Notes under the pieces: generated by a model
Told to the model about the DNA's origin: nothing
What the model saw: only the letters and a program-made list of their open reading frames with translations
Database searches by the model: none
Shown here: one piece after another, positions 40,065 to 42,655 of the stretch
Numbering within the stretch: the first letter of the stretch is position 1
Layout of the letters: every line of letters begins with the position of its first letter
Assembly (NCBI GenBank): GCA_947379755.1
Contig: CANCOC010000022.1
Coordinates: 1-42,655, forward strand
From: Alcaligenaceae bacterium
GTDB lineage: Bacteria > Pseudomonadota > Gammaproteobacteria > Burkholderiales > Burkholderiaceae_B
DNA: 42,655 nt
Reading direction: 5' to 3'
Program-made: the position numbers and the translations under genes

Positions 40065-42655
40065 ATGGCTAAAAAAATCACTACTACTGGTAAATCTTCA
40101 GTTGTATCTGCTGATGTATATGATTCAGCGATATCGAATGGCTTGTTATATGCAAACGTTTCGGCCCTGAATAGCGCAGCAGGTACAGAGAAAAAAAACA
40201 GTGCATCGTCTGTACATGATTCTGTTATGAAAGGAAGTTCATCAGGCGAGCAACAAGTTGAAAGTTTATCTAAAAGTGATTTACACCAAGCAAAGCCAGA
40301 CAATTTATTACAAACAAATACGATTCGAAATTCTGCACCATCTGTTGGCGCTAGTTCGAATCAAAATTCAGATAACTCGAGTAGTCATGAACAATCATAT
40401 TCCTCTGCTAAATCTTTAGATCATGGGCAACACAATGGCGCATCAGATCAAGCTGGTGCACCCAAGGACATGAAAGATCGTTCACACACCGGTGAATCGC
40501 ACGAAGACGGGTGCGCTCCACATGCTGATGGATGTGATACAGGAGGGCATGACGAGAATAATCATTGCGTAACAGTCAAAGATGCTGTTGTTCATCTTGA
40601 TGATGACGCGCTGGTCGGTGGCAATCCAGGTGGTGTTGGTGATATCAGCCCAGATAAATCGAATACTTCGGGCGTTCTGGCGTTTAGTTCCAGCCCGGGT
40701 GGAATGGGTGATATTGCATGGCAAACAACCGGTGCACCAACAGGCTTTAGTTATGTTGCCTCAGGTAGTTCCTTGCTCATCAAGCAGGGGGTCGTGACGG
40801 TTATTACACTGACATTGAATGCTAAGAGTGGTGCATACACAGTGATACAGAATGCTCCTGTGACGCATGTTTCAGGTATGGCCGAAAACAATCAACTGTT
40901 TGAGGTGGGTTATCAAGAGACGGGGAAGCACGGTGAAAATGAGTGTGGTCAGCTCTCAATATGTGTAAATGATGATACCCCGACCGTATCCGTTAACGCC
41001 ATCGTCCATCTCGACGATGATGCGCTGGCAGGCGGCAATCCTGGTGGCATCGGCGACACCACACCAGACAAGGCCAACACAACAGGGATCCTGGGTCACA
41101 GCTATGGTGCGGATGGCGCAGGCTCAATCGTCTGGCTTACCACCGGTGCACCAGCAGGCTTTACCTACATTGAGTCAGGTACCAATCTGCTGATCAAGCA
41201 GGGCGCAACAACTGTCATGACCCTGGCGCTCAACACCACGACAGGTGCCTATGTTGTGACACAGAATGCTCCTGTCATGCACAGCCCTGACCAGTTTGAG
41301 AACAACCAGCCTTTTAATGTCGACTACAAAGTCACAGACAAGGATGGTGATCCTGTCATTGGAACGCTGAGCATCATTGTCAACGATGACACCCCAACCG
41401 TATGCGAGAACGCCATCGTGCATCTTGACGATGACGCGCTGGCAGGTGGGAATCCTGGTGGTATCGGTGATACCACACCTGACAAAGCTAACACAACCGG
41501 AATCCTGGGTCACAGCTACGGTGCGGATGGAGCAGGCTCCATTGCCTGGCTGACAACAGGTGCTCCTGCAGGCTTTACTTATGTCGCCGCTGGCTCTGAC
41601 CTCTTGGTCAAGCAGGCTGCTACAACGGTCATGACGCTCACGCTGAACTCAGCAACGGGTGCTTACACCGTGACGCAGAATGCACCGGTCATGCACATGA
41701 CCGATATGTTTGAGAACAACCAACCGTTCTCTGTAGCATACAAAGTCATGGATAAGGATGGTGATCCTGCAATCGGTAGCTTGAGCATCATTGTCAACGA
41801 TGACACACCCACCGTATGCGAGAACGCCATCGTCCATCTCGACGATGATGCTTTAGCAGGCGGCAATCCAGGTGGCATCGGTGACACTACACCTGACAAG
41901 GCCAACACAACCGGAATCCTGGGTCACAGCTACGGTGCGGATGGCGCAGGCTCAATCGTCTGGCTTACCACCGGTGCACCAGCAGGCTTTACCTACATTG
42001 AGTCAGGTACCAATCTGCTAGTCAAGCAGGGCGCAACGATTGTCATGACCCTGGCTCTGAACAGCACGACAGGTGCTTATGTGGTGACACAAAACGCACC
42101 GGTCATGCACAGCAACGACCTGTTTGAGAACAACCAGCCCTTTAATGTCGACTACAAAGTCACAGACAAAGATGGTGACTGTGTCACAGGCTCACTCTGC
42201 ATCACAGTCAACGACGATACTCCAACTGTGAGTGAGAACGCTGTCGTGCATCTGGATGATGATGCCTTGGCTGGAGGTAACCCTGGCGGGATCGGTGATG
42301 CGACCCCCGACACTGCTCACACCACTGGCGTGCTCTCGCACAGCTACGGTGCAGACGGTGCAGGCTCGATTGCCTGGCTGACAACAGGTGCTCCTGCAGG
42401 CTTTACTTATGTCGCCGCTGGCTCTGACCTCTTGGTCAAGCAGGCTGCTACAACAGTCATGACGCTCACGCTGAACTCAGCAACGGGTGCTTACACCGTG
42501 ACGCAGAATGCACCGGTCATGCACATGACCGATATGTTTGAGAACAACCAACCGTTCTCTGTGGCATACAAAGTCATGGATAAGGATGGTGACCCTGCAA
42601 TCGGATCGTTGAGCATCATTGTCAACGATGACACACCCACCGTATGCGAGAACGC
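40065..42655 (+). CDS. Large repeat adhesin, T1SS-143/VCBS-like (3' end outside window)
   Basis: The frame is open from ATG 40065 (AAGGAG upstream at 40053-40058) to the window end, at least 863 residues. Residues 1-175 are Ser/Asn-rich with no Sec signal, ending in a Cys/His-rich stretch (HEDGCAPHADGCDTGGHDENN). From about residue 175 come 138-residue repeats with LDDDALAGGNPGGIGD, GADGAGSI, TTGAPAGFTY, FENNQPF, DKDGD and NDDTPTV, the pattern of T1SS-143/VCBS-type domains in giant secreted adhesins. A type I secretion signal would be at the C-terminus, beyond the window. The usual N-terminal retention module of LapA-type proteins is not recognisable. Cys residues recur in the repeats (TPTVCENA). 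Confidence 0.88.
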   Translation, partial: MAKKITTTGKSSVVSADVYDSAISNGLLYANVSALNSAAGTEKKNSASSVHDSVMKGSSSGEQQVESLSKSDLHQAKPDNLLQTNTIRNSAPSVGASSNQNSDNSSSHEQSYSSAKSLDHGQHNGASDQAGAPKDMKDRSHTGESHEDGCAPHADGCDTGGHDENNHCVTVKDAVVHLDDDALVGGNPGGVGDISPDKSNTSGVLAFSSSPGGMGDIAWQTTGAPTGFSYVASGSSLLIKQGVVTVITLTLNAKSGAYTVIQNAPVTHVSGMAENNQLFEVGYQETGKHGENECGQLSICVNDDTPTVSVNAIVHLDDDALAGGNPGGIGDTTPDKANTTGILGHSYGADGAGSIVWLTTGAPAGFTYIESGTNLLIKQGATTVMTLALNTTTGAYVVTQNAPVMHSPDQFENNQPFNVDYKVTDKDGDPVIGTLSIIVNDDTPTVCENAIVHLDDDALAGGNPGGIGDTTPDKANTTGILGHSYGADGAGSIAWLTTGAPAGFTYVAAGSDLLVKQAATTVMTLTLNSATGAYTVTQNAPVMHMTDMFENNQPFSVAYKVMDKDGDPAIGSLSIIVNDDTPTVCENAIVHLDDDALAGGNPGGIGDTTPDKANTTGILGHSYGADGAGSIVWLTTGAPAGFTYIESGTNLLVKQGATIVMTLALNSTTGAYVVTQNAPVMHSNDLFENNQPFNVDYKVTDKDGDCVTGSLCITVNDDTPTVSENAVVHLDDDALAGGNPGGIGDATPDTAHTTGVLSHSYGADGAGSIAWLTTGAPAGFTYVAAGSDLLVKQAATTVMTLTLNSATGAYTVTQNAPVMHMTDMFENNQPFSVAYKVMDKDGDPAIGSLSIIVNDDTPTVCEN
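40587..42655 (+). repeat. Five tandem 414-bp repeats in A-B-A-B order after a divergent first unit
   Basis: Equivalent codons begin at 40587, 41001, 41415, 41829 and 42243, an exact period of 414 bp (138 residues), and the next unit would begin at 42657. Unit 1 is divergent. Units 2 and 4 share the GSIVWLTTG, YIESGTNLL and FNVDYKVTDKDGD blocks. Units 3 and 5 share GSIAWLTTG, YVAAGSDLLVKQAA, VMHMTDMFENN and SVAYKVMDKDGD and are nearly identical at DNA level over about 270 bp. The higher-order period is therefore 828 bp. Confidence 0.93.

Noticed and set aside
39958-40170. A 70-codon frame crossing the 20-bp hairpin and the adhesin start
   Set aside because: It overlaps the adhesin start out of frame and reads through the palindrome; no ribosome site.
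41175-41513. Antisense frames across the adhesin repeats (also 41649-41908)
   Set aside because: They recur with the repeat period and arise from the coding strand's codon bias.
40587-42655. CRISPR-like periodicity
   Set aside because: The repeat is 414 bp, in frame and protein-coding, with no spacers; it is a tandem domain array.

Overview
The window is chromosomal DNA of a proteobacterium. Its housekeeping gene content points to the Betaproteobacteria, order Burkholderiales: thrS-infC, gshB with a minimal PTS (EIIA, HPr, EI), glnB, ubiK, comM, then rpmI-rplT-pheS-pheT-ihfA, a MerR-type gene and tRNA-Pro. Base composition looks near 50% GC and is more AT-rich after about 34.4 kb. An Alcaligenaceae-like or Oxalobacteraceae-like genus with moderate GC would fit, but I cannot name a genus from the sequence alone.

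Layout. (1) 1-3457: the 3' end of a SulP-type transporter, a lemA-TPM-TPM cluster and a convergent HdeD-like membrane protein. (2) 3628-9751: a compact heme acquisition operon (TonB-dependent receptor, cytoplasmic heme protein, periplasmic binding protein, permease, ATPase). A Fur-like palindrome precedes it and three of its junctions are ATGA overlaps. (3) 9774-10591: two small unrecognised genes. (4) 10619-24566: translation and central regulation. infC uses an ATC start. The usual infC-rpmI-rplT linkage is interrupted by about 6 kb carrying gshB, PTS genes, glnB, ubiK and comM. glnB has a clear sigma-54 promoter and an NtrC site. (5) 24642-32333: an exopolysaccharide locus resembling the E. 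coli NfrA/NfrB (phage N4 receptor) pathway. It comprises a BcsB-like periplasmic protein, a GT2 synthase with a C-terminal MshEN (c-di-GMP-binding type) domain, an NfrA-like TPR/beta-barrel exporter, and a convergent Tat-lipoprotein of the DUF4434 type.

(6) 32495-42655: an accessory and stress segment. It holds the potassium transporter Kup, two related LuxR-type regulators whose receiver domains both lack the phosphoacceptor Asp, an extremely Ala-rich coiled-coil protein, Hsp20, a universal stress protein, a serine hydrolase and an 86-residue unknown. At the right edge is the 5' part of a large repeat protein (T1SS-143/VCBS-like adhesin) with an exact 414-bp period. A perfect 20-bp hairpin and a second inverted repeat lie directly upstream of this adhesin gene.

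The best candidates for something new are the 34.4-42.7 kb segment and the Nfr-like polysaccharide locus. The first pairs two pseudo-receiver regulators with low-complexity or surface proteins, and its adhesin has unusual Cys content and an A-B-A-B repeat order. The second combines a c-di-GMP-type synthase with a BcsB-like partner that the E. coli system is not known for.
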